Source: CAZNJQ01 sp964573545 | GTDB taxonomy: Bacteria > Patescibacteriota > Minisyncoccia > Phycocordibacterales > UBA2135 | Assembly: GCA_964573545.1 (NCBI GenBank) | Contig: CAZNJQ010000001.1 | Coordinates: 1-54,053, forward strand | Direction: 5' to 3' | Length of the DNA: 54,053 bases | Part shown: positions 15,095 through 22,945 of the stretch, piece after piece | Position numbering within the stretch: the first letter of the stretch is position 1 | Layout of the letters: every line of letters begins with the position of its first letter | Notes under the pieces: model-generated | What the model was told of the DNA's origin: nothing | Database searches by the model: none | What the model saw: the letters and a program-made list of their open reading frames with translations, nothing else | Translations under genes and position numbers: made by a program

Positions 15095-15400
15095 CTAGAG
15101 AGCGACACCGCTCTTTTTCGCAAAGCGAACTTTCTTCCCTTTCTCTTCTTTAAAACCAACGCGTGTCCCCGTGCCTGTTTTGGGGTCCTTAAGCAGAACA
15201 TTCGAAATATGTATCGGAAGCGCGATTTCGATGATTTGCCCCTTTCCTCCCGAGCGGCGCGACCGCTGGTGCTTCTTTTTAAGATTAACACCCTCGACAA
15301 CGACGCTGTCTTTCTTCGGAATGGCACGCGTCACCGTACCGGACTTTCCTTTGTCCTTTCCGGAGATAATTATTACATTGTCGCCTCGTCGTATCTTCAT
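15095..15400 (-). CDS. rplX: 50S ribosomal protein L24
   Basis: 101 residues. KOW motif at the N-terminus (KIRRGDNVIIISGKDKGKSGTV), then GVNLKKKHQR and a C-terminal half with ISNVLLKDPKTGTGTRVGFK. The gap to rplN (about 95 nt) shows no gene. Confidence 0.95.
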   Translation of the reverse strand: MKIRRGDNVIIISGKDKGKSGTVTRAIPKKDSVVVEGVNLKKKHQRSRRSGGKGQIIEIALPIHISNVLLKDPKTGTGTRVGFKEEKGKKVRFAKKSGVAL

Positions 15401-15495
15401 AGTGATAGTGGGTATGCGGGTTTTAATAAACTAAATACCTTGCGTTTTAAAACATGCTCGCTCCGCCCTATCTGGCGGGGCCCCGTTCGTTGTTT

Positions 15496-15867
15496 TTATA
15501 CCACCTCCGGAGCCATGGAAATTATCTTTTGGTATCCAAGCTCTCCTATCTCTCGCGGAATGGGGCCGAAAATCCTTCCTCCCCGCGGCTCCTGCTTTCC
15601 TTTCTCGATGAGTACCACGGCATTATCGTCGAAAGAGACATACGAGCCGTCTTTTCTTTTAAACGGCTTCTTTTGACGGACCACGAGGCCGTACACGACC
15701 TCTTTCTTCTTCACAAGCTTTCTCGGCTCCGCATTTATAACGGACAAAACGACGACATCGCCGAGCCTGGCATACCGCTTCCGCGTTCCGCCGAGTATTC
15801 TGAACACGCGGCCGATGCGCGCGCCCGTGTTGTCTGCAACATATACTTGTGTCTGAGTTTGTATCAT
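15496..15867 (-). CDS. rplN: 50S ribosomal protein L14
   Basis: 123 residues, usual length. MIQTQTQVYVADNTGARIGRVFRILG at the start, and FDDNAVVLIEKGKQEPRGGRIFGPIPRE in the centre are canonical uL14. Start at 15867 by homology; an upstream in-frame ATG at 15891 is not conserved. Confidence 0.96.
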   Translation of the reverse strand: MIQTQTQVYVADNTGARIGRVFRILGGTRKRYARLGDVVVLSVINAEPRKLVKKKEVVYGLVVRQKKPFKRKDGSYVSFDDNAVVLIEKGKQEPRGGRIFGPIPREIGELGYQKIISMAPEVV

Positions 15868-15923
15868 AAAAATTGAAAGTTTAAAAATCAAAATGTAAAA
15901 CTACATTCTTGGTTTCTCTGTTC

Positions 15924-16193
15924 TTAACTGTCACTTTGATTTTTAATACTTGCACCTTGAATCACTTTAAAATGCTTGTCTTTCGAGATCGGGCGGCATT
16001 CCTCGATGGTTACGACATCTCCCACCGCATAGGCATTCTCGGCATCATGAGCTTTATACTTCTTGGCGCGCTTCATGTATTTCTTGTATTTCGGATGCTT
16101 CACAAAGCGGCTCACGCGAACGACGACAGTCTTGTCTCCTTTGTCGGAGACAACAACGCCGCGAAGTGTTTTTCTGTGTATTTTAGTATCCAT
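15924..16193 (-). CDS. rpsQ: 30S ribosomal protein S17
   Basis: 89 residues. RKTLRGVVVSDKGDKTVVVRV, the KHPKYKKYMKRAKKYKAHD segment and GDVVTIEECRPISKDKHFKVI are the uS17 OB-fold blocks. Between rpmC and rplN. Confidence 0.95.
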   Translation of the reverse strand: MDTKIHRKTLRGVVVSDKGDKTVVVRVSRFVKHPKYKKYMKRAKKYKAHDAENAYAVGDVVTIEECRPISKDKHFKVIQGASIKNQSDS

Positions 16194-16219
16194 AAAAATT
16201 CCTGTTATTCAAATATATC

Positions 16220-16423
16220 CTACGCTTGTCCCGCGCTTCGGGAGTTCAATTCCGTCATGATTCGCGCAATGTCTTTCCTCAGCACCCGTCCTTCTTTCAC
16301 ATTTTTTATCTTACTGCCCGCAATCCCGAAACGGAAAAGGCGAAGTGCCTTCCGCTTCTCATACAATTCTTTCTGAAGTTCTGAATCTTTTTTATCTTTA
16401 AAATCCATACGTGTCAGAGACAT
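16220..16423 (-). CDS. rpmC: 50S ribosomal protein L29
   Basis: 67 residues, two-helix protein at the exit tunnel. Conserved KELYEKRKALRLFRFG and RVLRKDIARIMTELNSR. Its ATG overlaps the stop codon of rplP (TAATG), so translation is coupled. Confidence 0.93.
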   Translation of the reverse strand: MSLTRMDFKDKKDSELQKELYEKRKALRLFRFGIAGSKIKNVKEGRVLRKDIARIMTELNSRSAGQA

Positions 16424-16842
16424 TAACGATACACGACTTTTGTCTTTACGGGAAGCTTGGAGCCAGCCTTGTGCAGGGCTTCTTTGGCAACCGCATCAGT
16501 GACGCCATCTATCTCAAAAATGACGCGGCCCGGAAGCACCTCCACTTCGTAGCCCTGCACGTCCCCTTTGCCTTTTCCCATGGGAACCTCGGCGGCTTTT
16601 TGTGTGTATGGTCTATCGGGGAACACGCGCACCCACATCTTTCCTGTCTTACTTACAATACGCGTAATCGCCTTTCGAGATGCCTCGATCTGGCGCGAAT
16701 TAATGCGCCCGCAAGAAACCGCTTTCAATCCATGCGAACCGAAACTCACTTTCGTCCCCCGCGTTTCCATGCGCAACAATTTTACGGGGTTTTTCCGCCC
16801 TCGTTGCCACTTTCTATGTTTTACTTTCTTAGGAAATAACAT
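16423..16842 (-). CDS. rplP: 50S ribosomal protein L16
   Basis: 139 residues. MLFPKKVKHRKWQRGRKN, RQIEASRKAITR and WVRVFPDRPYTQKAAEVPMGKGKGDVQGY are the standard uL16 signatures. Overlaps rpmC by one base. Confidence 0.96.
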   Translation of the reverse strand: MLFPKKVKHRKWQRGRKNPVKLLRMETRGTKVSFGSHGLKAVSCGRINSRQIEASRKAITRIVSKTGKMWVRVFPDRPYTQKAAEVPMGKGKGDVQGYEVEVLPGRVIFEIDGVTDAVAKEALHKAGSKLPVKTKVVYR

Positions 16843-16864
16843 GGTTGATGGTTATACATGTGCG

Positions 16865-17554
16865 CTATGCGCGCGCCTTCTGCGGCATTTCTTTTTTACC
16901 CTTCTCGGCGAATATTTCTCCTTTGTAAATCCAGACTTTGATACCGAGCGTCCCGTATGGAAGAATGGCTCTCTCCCGCGCGAAATCAACATCGGCGCGG
17001 AATGTCTGGAGCGGGATCGTTCCTTTTTTTAATTCCTCCTCGCGGCTCATCTCGGCGCCGCCAAGGCGACCCGACAATCCAATACGGACGCCCTTCACTT
17101 CTTTATTTGCCATTACTTTATCGAGGGTCTGTTTCATGACGCGGCGGAACGGCAGCCGTTTCTCAAGCGCCTCTCGTATCATATGCCCGACAACCGCCGC
17201 ATTGGATTCAGGAAAACGGACTTCCTCTATATCGATTTTAAGCTCCTTGACGGCAAGCTTGTGTTTCATCAAAAATGCAATGACGTCGTCTTTTAATTTG
17301 ACCGAGCCCTCCCCTTGCCGTCCGATGATCATCCCCGGGCGAGCAGTCTTTATGATAAGTTTCAATGTGTCGCCTTTCCGCTCGGTCTCTATTCCTGCGA
17401 CAAGAAAATTTTTCAGTCGCTTTTCCAGATACGCGCGGACCAAAACATCGCTCCTGAGCGCCTCTTTGAATTTCTTTCCTGTGCCAAACCAGCGGGATCT
17501 CCAACCCTTGGTAATGCCCAGCCTGTGTGCGTATGGGTGAACGTTGTGTGTCAT
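16865..17554 (-). CDS. rpsC: 30S ribosomal protein S3
   Basis: 229 residues. N-terminal block HPYAHRLGITKGWRSRWFG, KH domain with ARPGMIIGRQGEGSVKL, and the C-terminal domain GRLGGAEMSREEELKKGTIPLQTFRADVDFA with the GIKVWIYKGE ending. Its KH motif GRQG replaces the common GKKG. Confidence 0.96.
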   Translation of the reverse strand: MTHNVHPYAHRLGITKGWRSRWFGTGKKFKEALRSDVLVRAYLEKRLKNFLVAGIETERKGDTLKLIIKTARPGMIIGRQGEGSVKLKDDVIAFLMKHKLAVKELKIDIEEVRFPESNAAVVGHMIREALEKRLPFRRVMKQTLDKVMANKEVKGVRIGLSGRLGGAEMSREEELKKGTIPLQTFRADVDFARERAILPYGTLGIKVWIYKGEIFAEKGKKEMPQKARA

Positions 17555-17601
17555 GATGTTTTGTTCAAAAATGGAAAAATCAAAATCTAAAATAAACGAT
17601 A

Positions 17602-18012
17602 TTATGCCTTTTTCGCCTTATTTATTTTACGCTTTGATTTCCGCCCGGACGAATGTCCATTCGGACGGGTTTGCACTGTACCTTTTTCTTGCTCTCCCAA
17701 AACGAGCATGATGTGGCTCGTCCGCTTCCGTATGGTATATGCGCTGCCGCGCGCGCGAGGGCGCATCCGCTTCAGCGTCGGTCCTTCGTCGACGCGGATC
17801 TCTTTCACAAAGAGCGCGTGGCCGTCAGCTTTGTCGTTGTGGCGCGCATTTGCAACAGCGCTCTGAAGAAGCTTCTTGAGCGGCAATGCCGCGCGCTTCT
17901 CTGCCATATCCAAGATTATCGCCGCTTGCTGCGCTTCTTTGTTCCGTATCAAGTCCGCGACGAGCCTGACTTTCCGCGGCGATTGTCTGTAATTTCTCAA
18001 AACTGCACGCAT
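17602..18012 (-). CDS. rplV: 50S ribosomal protein L22
   Basis: 136 residues. RNYRQSPRKVRLVADLIRNKEAQQA and the beta hairpin VDEGPTLKRMRPRARGSAYTIRKRTSHIMLVL are clear. A basic C-terminal tail of about 25 residues (SSGRKSKRKINKAKKA) extends beyond the usual end. Confidence 0.95.
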   Translation of the reverse strand: MRAVLRNYRQSPRKVRLVADLIRNKEAQQAAIILDMAEKRAALPLKKLLQSAVANARHNDKADGHALFVKEIRVDEGPTLKRMRPRARGSAYTIRKRTSHIMLVLGEQEKGTVQTRPNGHSSGRKSKRKINKAKKA

Positions 18013-18050
18013 AGTGCTGGGGGTATAAAATTTGCTCTATCGACGCATTA

Positions 18051-18398
18051 TTATTTCTTCGGCGTTTCTTCGGTAACCGTGCGAGCCGCTTTCGCCGCTG
18101 CGATCTCGGACTCTTTCTTCTTGATCTCAAGCTCTTTCTGTATCTTGCCGCCGTGCCGAATGAATTTCTTTGTCGGCGAGAACTCTCCAAAACGGTGTCC
18201 GACCATGTCTTCCGTCACCCTGACCGGGATATGCTCTTTGCCGTTGTATACGCCGAATGTGAACCCGACCATCTCCGGGGCGATCTGGCACGCCCTATCC
18301 CATGTCCGAATAACGCCCGCGCTATCGGGTTTCTTCCCTTCGATTTTCTTCAAAAGCTTGGGGTCAACATACGGACCCTTTTTAAGCGATCGTGTCAT
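18051..18398 (-). CDS. rpsS: 30S ribosomal protein S19
   Basis: 115 residues. MTRSLKKGPYVDPKLLKKIEG and the tail motif HRFGEFSPTKKFIRHGGK are diagnostic. About 25 extra charged residues follow (KELEIKKKESEIAAAKAART). In this genome rpsS is the first gene of its transcript: rplB lies 3.2 kb away and a strong promoter stands at 18466-18494. Confidence 0.95.
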   Translation of the reverse strand: MTRSLKKGPYVDPKLLKKIEGKKPDSAGVIRTWDRACQIAPEMVGFTFGVYNGKEHIPVRVTEDMVGHRFGEFSPTKKFIRHGGKIQKELEIKKKESEIAAAKAARTVTEETPKK

Positions 18399-18445
18399 AC
18401 CTATAACCCTTGCCCGTACGCAATACGGACTTCGGAAAATAAAGC

Positions 18446-18494
18446 AGCCCCGTGGGCTTCAAGATATAGTATATAAATGGTTTTTCAAAGTCAA
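18446..18494 (-). promoter_or_regulatory. promoter and 5' hairpin of the rpsS operon
   Basis: On the minus strand TTGACT (18489-18494), a 17-nt spacer, TACTAT (18466-18471). The inferred transcript starts near 18459 and opens at once with the hairpin AGCCC ACG GGGCT (18446-18458). Leader of about 60 nt. Confidence 0.65.
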
Positions 18495-18497
18495 ATA

Positions 18498-18526
18498 TTG
18501 CCCGGGGGTGCCGCCCGTGCTACAGT
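18498..18526 (+). promoter_or_regulatory. promoter of the 59-aa membrane protein gene
   Basis: TTGCCC (18498-18503), 17-nt spacer, TACAGT (18521-18526) with an upstream TG (extended -10, TGCTACAGT). Its -35 box is only 3 nt from the divergent rpsS -35 box. Confidence 0.45.
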
Positions 18527-18559
18527 GGCATCAGAATATAAAATTCGGAGAAGACGGCA

Positions 18560-18739
18560 ATGGCAAGTCTCGGGATTGCTCTTGCGGTTTTTATTGTAAT
18601 CTGGGGAACTATCGCCGGATTGTGCCACATGTTCCACCGCTTCGGTATGCTTAACGAAGACGGAATAATCGGCATGGTATTTCTTGGATTTATGTTGACA
18701 CTCATTATGCTGATGGTTGTCTTCGGTGCACAACCGTAG
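18560..18739 (+). CDS. small two-helix membrane protein, 59 aa
   Basis: Starts with ATG nine nt after GGAG. Residues 2-20 (ASLGIALAVFIVIWGTIAG) and about 36-57 (GIIGMVFLGFMLTLIMLMVV) are membrane helices joined by a short loop (MFHRFGMLNEDG). A promoter precedes it and an intrinsic terminator follows 21 nt after the stop, so it is a complete stand-alone gene. I do not recognise a family. It sits in the islet that separates rplB from rpsS. Confidence 0.65.
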   Translation: MASLGIALAVFIVIWGTIAGLCHMFHRFGMLNEDGIIGMVFLGFMLTLIMLMVVFGAQP

Positions 18740-18759
18740 CACAATGCTCTCCTTTTTAC

Positions 18760-18786
18760 ATACCCGACACTGCCGGGTATTTTTAT
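18760..18786 (+). terminator. terminator of the small membrane protein gene
   Basis: ATACCCG / CGGGTAT stem followed by TTTTTATT. Confidence 0.8.
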
Positions 18787-18847
18787 TCCTCATATTAAAA
18801 ATCCCGCGCTTTGAGGCACGGGAACAACTCCGATAGTGTTGGTAAAA

Positions 18848-19255
18848 CTAAGAGGTTGCGGGCCAACCCCTGACAGCTTTCCATAGATACCGCAGAAATA
18901 AAACGACACTCGCCGTCGCATTAGTAAGCGATACCCAGAAGAACACTTCCGGAAAAAGAACGAGGTCGGAGCGCCCGCCCCCAAACCATTCCGCGCCCAT
19001 GATGAGTGCCGCCGCGGCCACTGACATCACAAGCCAAATCCCTGCCCACAACACACATGGAAAATATCCCCAACGCGCATTCGCGTGCCTGCAGATGAAT
19101 TCAACGGCAAGAAACAGTAGGGGCACTGCTAACACAACCCAACTCCACCACACCTGTGCTTCCCACGGCTCTTTGTAATACAAGAACAAAAACACCACGT
19201 ATGCACAGGTTGCCACGGAATTCAGTGTAAGGCGCACAATAGTGGCAATGTTCAT
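18848..19255 (-). CDS. hypothetical four-helix membrane protein
   Basis: 135 residues with four hydrophobic stretches: residues about 9-26, 38-54, 66-88 and 102-123, rich in Trp. Loops are short; the HANARWGYFP segment between helices 2 and 3 is the most polar. No family recognised. Divergent from guaB, from which it is separated by about 140 nt that include the guaB promoter. Confidence 0.65.
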   Translation of the reverse strand: MNIATIVRLTLNSVATCAYVVFLFLYYKEPWEAQVWWSWVVLAVPLLFLAVEFICRHANARWGYFPCVLWAGIWLVMSVAAAALIMGAEWFGGGRSDLVLFPEVFFWVSLTNATASVVLFLRYLWKAVRGWPATS

Positions 19256-19356
19256 GCGAAAACTCTCCAGGAATCAATGTCTGGCAGTAGAGTATCGTAT
19301 GGGTGCATTTTTTGCAATATCATTATCCGCTATCCACACTCTCCACGTATCACACA

Positions 19357-19384
19357 TTGCGCGCTATCGTGCTCCACATATAAT
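19357..19384 (+). promoter_or_regulatory. guaB promoter giving a very short leader
   Basis: TTGCGC (19357-19362), 16-nt spacer, TATAAT (19379-19384). The start codon at 19397 is only 12 nt after the -10 box, so the 5' UTR would be about 6 nt. Confidence 0.6.
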
Positions 19385-19396
19385 GATATATGGCAC

Positions 19397-20812
19397 ATGC
19401 TTCGCGAAGGTATTACATTCGACGACGTACTCCTCATTCCCCGAAAATCTCGGGTTTTTTCACGTAAAGAAATAGACACGACGACCCGCCTTTCAAGAAA
19501 CATCTCGCTCAATACCCCGCTTATTTCTGCGAATATGGATACCGTGACGGAATCTTCCATGGCGCGGGCGATGGCGGAAGAGGGCGGCATCGGTATCATC
19601 CATCGCTTCATATCGATCGAACAACAGGCAGAGGAGGTGCGCAGAGTAAAGCGAGCGGAAAGCGTTATCATTGACGACCCCATCACCGTCCTCCCTGACG
19701 ACACGATACGGGACGTGCGCGCTACGCTCCGCAAAGAAAGCGTCTCAAGCGCGCTCGTCATCGAAGACAGAGAGTCGAAAAAACTCGTCGGAATCCTTAC
19801 GAATCGAGACCTCTTATTCGAGACGGATGACAATAAAAAAGCACGCGACGTCATGACGAAACGAGTCATCACTGCGCGTCCGGATATTCCGCTCGAAAAA
19901 GCAGCCGACTTATTCCGGAACCATAAAATTGAAAAACTACCGCTCGTTGATAAAAACGGCTCCGTCGCTGGCCTTGTCACACTCAAAGATATCCTTAAAA
20001 AAATACACAATCCGAACACCGCAAAAGACAAGCGCGGGCGGCTTCTTGTGGGAGCCGCCGTCGGCGTCAAGGATGACACGATTCCGCGGGCGAAAGCGCT
20101 CCTTGCGGTCGGCGCGGATGTCATCGTCGTCGATATCGCACACGGCCACAACATCCGGGCGCTCGACACCATACGCCTCCTCCGAAAGACATTCGGAAAA
20201 AAAATAGAGATTATCGGCGGAAATATCGCGACGGCAGAAGCGGCACGGGACCTCATCCGCGCCGGAGTCGACGGGCTTAAGATCGGCATCGGTCCGGGCG
20301 CCGCATGCACGACGCGCATAGTGACAGGAGTCGGCGTCCCCCAGCTAACCGCAATACAAGACGTAGTCGCCGTGGCAAAAAAACACGGCATACCGGTCAT
20401 TGCGGACGGCGGCATAAAAAATTCCGGGGATTTCTCGAAGGCGCTTGCCGCAGGGGCTCAGACCGCGATGATAGGGCGGCTTCTCGCAGGGTGTAAAGAA
20501 TCCCCAGGAGAGTACATCATGGAATGGGGAACAGCGTATAAATACTACCGCGGTATGGCGTCATTCGCCGCATCGGACGATAAAGCCCGAATGGACGGCG
20601 GTAAAGACGGCTTTGCACGCGCACCGGAAGGCGCCTCGGGAAAAATCCCGTATGCGGGAGAAGCGCGGATGGTTATCAGCGACCTTATTTCAGGACTTCG
20701 TTCATCTATGAGCTACTTGGGGGCGCGCACGCTCGTTGAATTCAGCAAAAATGCCCGCTTCATCAGAATGACGGCGGCGGGAGTACACGAGTCAAAACCG
20801 CACGGGGTGTAG
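19397..20812 (+). CDS. guaB: inosine-5'-monophosphate dehydrogenase
   Basis: 471 residues. Oxidises IMP to XMP, the committed step to GMP. Begins MLREGITFDDVLLIPRKS as in the family. Two CBS domains lie at about residues 90-205 (VLPDDTIRDVRATL to LVTLKDILKKI). The catalytic loop is GIGPGAACTTRIVTGVGVPQ with the active cysteine, where most relatives have GPGSICTTR. The flap region YKYYRGMASFAAS and the C-terminal SYLGARTLVEF are present. The promoter position makes translation practically leaderless. It lies between rplB and rpsS, an unusual place. Confidence 0.97.
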   Translation: MLREGITFDDVLLIPRKSRVFSRKEIDTTTRLSRNISLNTPLISANMDTVTESSMARAMAEEGGIGIIHRFISIEQQAEEVRRVKRAESVIIDDPITVLPDDTIRDVRATLRKESVSSALVIEDRESKKLVGILTNRDLLFETDDNKKARDVMTKRVITARPDIPLEKAADLFRNHKIEKLPLVDKNGSVAGLVTLKDILKKIHNPNTAKDKRGRLLVGAAVGVKDDTIPRAKALLAVGADVIVVDIAHGHNIRALDTIRLLRKTFGKKIEIIGGNIATAEAARDLIRAGVDGLKIGIGPGAACTTRIVTGVGVPQLTAIQDVVAVAKKHGIPVIADGGIKNSGDFSKALAAGAQTAMIGRLLAGCKESPGEYIMEWGTAYKYYRGMASFAASDDKARMDGGKDGFARAPEGASGKIPYAGEARMVISDLISGLRSSMSYLGARTLVEFSKNARFIRMTAAGVHESKPHGV

Positions 20813-20813
20813 T

Positions 20814-20842
20814 AAAACAGCGGGCATTTTGCCCACTGTTTT
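20814..20842 (+). terminator. guaB terminator
   Basis: AAAACAG-C-GGGCA / TGCCC-A-CTGTTTT stem around a short T loop, directly after the stop codon; nearly symmetric and able to act for the facing gene too. Confidence 0.75.
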
Positions 20843-20865
20843 GAAAATATGTGTAAAAGAGGTTT

Positions 20866-21090
20866 TTAAAATTCTGCAGATTTCTTCGGTTGTAATTCAC
20901 GAATCGCCCTATTTAATTCCCCAATAAGAATATTGAGCTCTCGCAGTACTGTCAGATATTTTTGAGGATCTTTCTTTTTCAGTTCAGCAAACTCGTCGTC
21001 GACATCGCGCAACAATTCTCTAATTTCTTCGGGCGCAATCGAGCCATCCTGCAATTTTTTTATCAACACGTTTATCTCCCCGCTTGTCAT
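20866..21090 (-). CDS. hypothetical coiled-coil protein, 74 aa
   Basis: Almost entirely helical and highly charged: INVLIKKLQDGSIAPEEIRELLRDVDDEFAELKKKDP then YLTVLRELNILIGELNRAIREL. Looks like two amphipathic helices. No recognised family, signal peptide or membrane segment. Co-directional with the next gene upstream, 51 nt apart, and probably on the same transcript after rplB. Confidence 0.55.
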   Translation of the reverse strand: MTSGEINVLIKKLQDGSIAPEEIRELLRDVDDEFAELKKKDPQKYLTVLRELNILIGELNRAIRELQPKKSAEF

Positions 21091-21133
21091 TGTAATAATT
21101 GGCGTATTGATTATAAAACCCTTATGTAGTTTT

Positions 21134-21229
21134 AAGCGTTTTTATTTCGCGTAATTTTGCGAATCCTTTTGCGACAACGCTACAAGCGCTTCTATTTCCC
21201 GTAATTTTGCGAATCCTTTTGCGACAACG
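21134..21229. repeat. 50-bp tandem duplication
   Basis: Segments 21134-21179 and 21184-21229 are the same sequence apart from three or four substitutions, offset by exactly 50 bp. The duplication covers the 3' end of the minus-strand gene at 21142-21567; because 50 is not a multiple of three, the second copy is read in another frame. Confidence 0.85.
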
Positions 21230-21567
21230 AGAAACGCTCCAACGGCACCGCCGACGATTGCGCCAGAGATAATCTCTCCCCTGCCGATAGATGAATCAAT
21301 AAGAGAACCCAAAACTGGCCCGCCAAAAGCGGCTCCGGGTATGGTCAGGAGAAGCGCATCAAGGCGCCCTTGGATTGCTTCAAACCTCCCCGGAACTTCT
21401 CTTTTCCTGGAGACAATTTCTGCAATTTCCTTTTTTGCATTACGGGCAAAATCCAACCCGTCAAGCCCCTTCTCAAGCTCATCAACGTTCGCCGATAAAT
21501 CAGCTTCGGCTCGTGCAATATCTGTTCCCGGCCCCATTTCTTTTTTTGATATTTCTTCAAATCTCAT
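21142..21567 (-). CDS. hypothetical protein with coiled coil and glycine-rich hydrophobic hairpin
   Basis: 141 residues from the ATG at 21567. The N-terminal half is helical and charged (IARAEADLSANVDELEKGLDGL, then ARNAKKEIAEIVSRKREV). The C-terminal half has two hydrophobic stretches (LLTIPGAAFGGPVLGSLI and GAIVGGAVGAFLVVAKG), possibly a membrane hairpin. The last residues come from a 50-bp tandem duplication read out of frame: the first copy encodes VVAKGFAKLREIEA and the second gives SQKDSQNYAK. Before the duplication the end was probably KLREIKTLKTT. 35 nt downstream of rplB on the same strand. Function unknown. Confidence 0.6.
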   Translation of the reverse strand: MRFEEISKKEMGPGTDIARAEADLSANVDELEKGLDGLDFARNAKKEIAEIVSRKREVPGRFEAIQGRLDALLLTIPGAAFGGPVLGSLIDSSIGRGEIISGAIVGGAVGAFLVVAKGFAKLREIEALVALSQKDSQNYAK

Positions 21568-21602
21568 GATGTATATGGTATACACTAACACCACCGCTTT
21601 GT

Positions 21603-22448
21603 CTAGCGCCGCCTTTCGCGAGCAGTTTTCCTGCGCGAGACAATAAATGAAGCGGAGTATTTTTTGCGTTTCCGCGTCTTGATGCCGAGCCACGGTTTCC
21701 CATACGTATTTTTAGGGCGCCGAAGTCCGATTCCCTGCCGTCCCTCACCTCCTCCGTGCGGATGGTCAACGGGGTTCATTGCCGAGCCGCGGACCGTTGG
21801 CCTCACGCCACGCCACCTGTTTCGTCCTGCCTTGCCGAGATTTTTGAGTTTATGTTCATCGTTCGATACTTCGCCGACTGACGCCCATACATGCTCCGGA
21901 ACCTTCCGAACTTCACCGGACGGCATTTTGAGGTGCGTGTATCCCTGGTCATTGGCGACAACTTCCACATGCGTTCCGGCGCCTCGGCCGAGCCGCGCGC
22001 CGCCGCCGGCTTGTGTTTCGACATTATAGACGAATGTTCCGACGGGAATATTTTTGATAGCCATCCGATTCCCCGGCTTAACCGGAGCTTTTTCGGATAC
22101 GATGAACGTATCGCCCTTCTTAAGCCCTCGCGGCGCAAGTACATACCGCCGTTCGCCGTCTTTGTAGAGAGCGAGCGCGATAAAACCAGAGCGATTCGGG
22201 TCGTATTCAATCGAGAGAACCGCCGCAGGGACGTCTTTTTTGTCATAGTAAAAATCAACTAAGCGGTATACGCGCTTATGCCCACCGCCCTTATGCCGCG
22301 TCGTGATGCGCCCATGGTGATTCCGTCCGACGAAACGTTTCCCGCCGAGCGTTAATTTTTTATGCGGACGAACCCCTGTCAGAACATCGCGATATGAAAC
22401 TGTCACGGTGCCACGACGTCCCGGTGTTGTTGGTTTAAGATATTTCAT
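21603..22448 (-). CDS. rplB: 50S ribosomal protein L2
   Basis: 281 residues. Canonical blocks: KYLKPTTPGRRGTVTV, NHHGRITTRHKGGGHKRVYR, the central SH3-like region with RLGRGAGTHVEVVANDQGYTHLKMPSGEVRKVP, and the peptidyl-transferase loop GSAMNPVDHPHGGGEGRQGIGLRRPKNTYGKPW. Fourth gene of rplC-D-W-B; the expected next gene rpsS is displaced by 3.2 kb. Confidence 0.97.
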   Translation of the reverse strand: MKYLKPTTPGRRGTVTVSYRDVLTGVRPHKKLTLGGKRFVGRNHHGRITTRHKGGGHKRVYRLVDFYYDKKDVPAAVLSIEYDPNRSGFIALALYKDGERRYVLAPRGLKKGDTFIVSEKAPVKPGNRMAIKNIPVGTFVYNVETQAGGGARLGRGAGTHVEVVANDQGYTHLKMPSGEVRKVPEHVWASVGEVSNDEHKLKNLGKAGRNRWRGVRPTVRGSAMNPVDHPHGGGEGRQGIGLRRPKNTYGKPWLGIKTRKRKKYSASFIVSRRKTARERRR

Positions 22449-22505
22449 GCCTCAATAATGAATTTAGAAAAGTATAGTCGTTCATCCTGCTCTCCCTTTA
22501 ATTTT

Positions 22506-22934
22506 CTAAACGAACTCTATCGTATCACCCTCTTTCAAAAAGACAAGCGCTTTCTTCCCTCCCCGCGTCATGCCGCGCTTCCCACGAAGCATTCTCATTT
22601 TCGGTTTCATGCGGACAATATTCACTTTAACCGGCGTAACACCGTACACCTCTCGTAGGGCATCTCTGACCGTGAGCTTGTTCGCGCGCTCATCGATATC
22701 AAACGTGTACGAGTTGCCGCCGGATTGATGCGACGCCTTCTCGGTAATACGGGGACGGATAATGACATGCGAGAGGCGCTCTTCCTTGCCGGATGATTTC
22801 TTTTGTTCCGCGCGCGGCGCTTTTCCGCGCGGTGCAGCCGCACTACCGCGCTCATCCGCACCCTCTTTCTTTTCCTGCACCCCCTTTCGTGCCGGTTTTG
22901 ATGTTTTTTTGTTGAAAACGTTTAAGAATGCCAT
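22506..22934 (-). CDS. rplW: 50S ribosomal protein L23 with N-terminal extension
   Basis: 142 residues. The uL23 core begins around residue 55 (LSHVIIRPRITEKASH) and runs through YTFDIDERANKLTVRDALREVYGVTPVKVNIVRM. The first 50 residues are a low-complexity Lys/Ala/Gly tail (KPARKGVQEKKEGADERG). It lies 11 nt after rplD. L23 sits at the tunnel exit, where such a tail could reach outside; this is inference. Confidence 0.93.
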   Translation of the reverse strand: MAFLNVFNKKTSKPARKGVQEKKEGADERGSAAAPRGKAPRAEQKKSSGKEERLSHVIIRPRITEKASHQSGGNSYTFDIDERANKLTVRDALREVYGVTPVKVNIVRMKPKMRMLRGKRGMTRGGKKALVFLKEGDTIEFV

Positions 22935-22945
22935 ACGAGTAGCGT

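Noticed and set aside
19330..20415. 361-codon frame on the minus strand inside guaB
   Set aside because: Serine- and arginine-rich translation without motifs, fully antisense to a clear IMP dehydrogenase; it is a reading-frame shadow.
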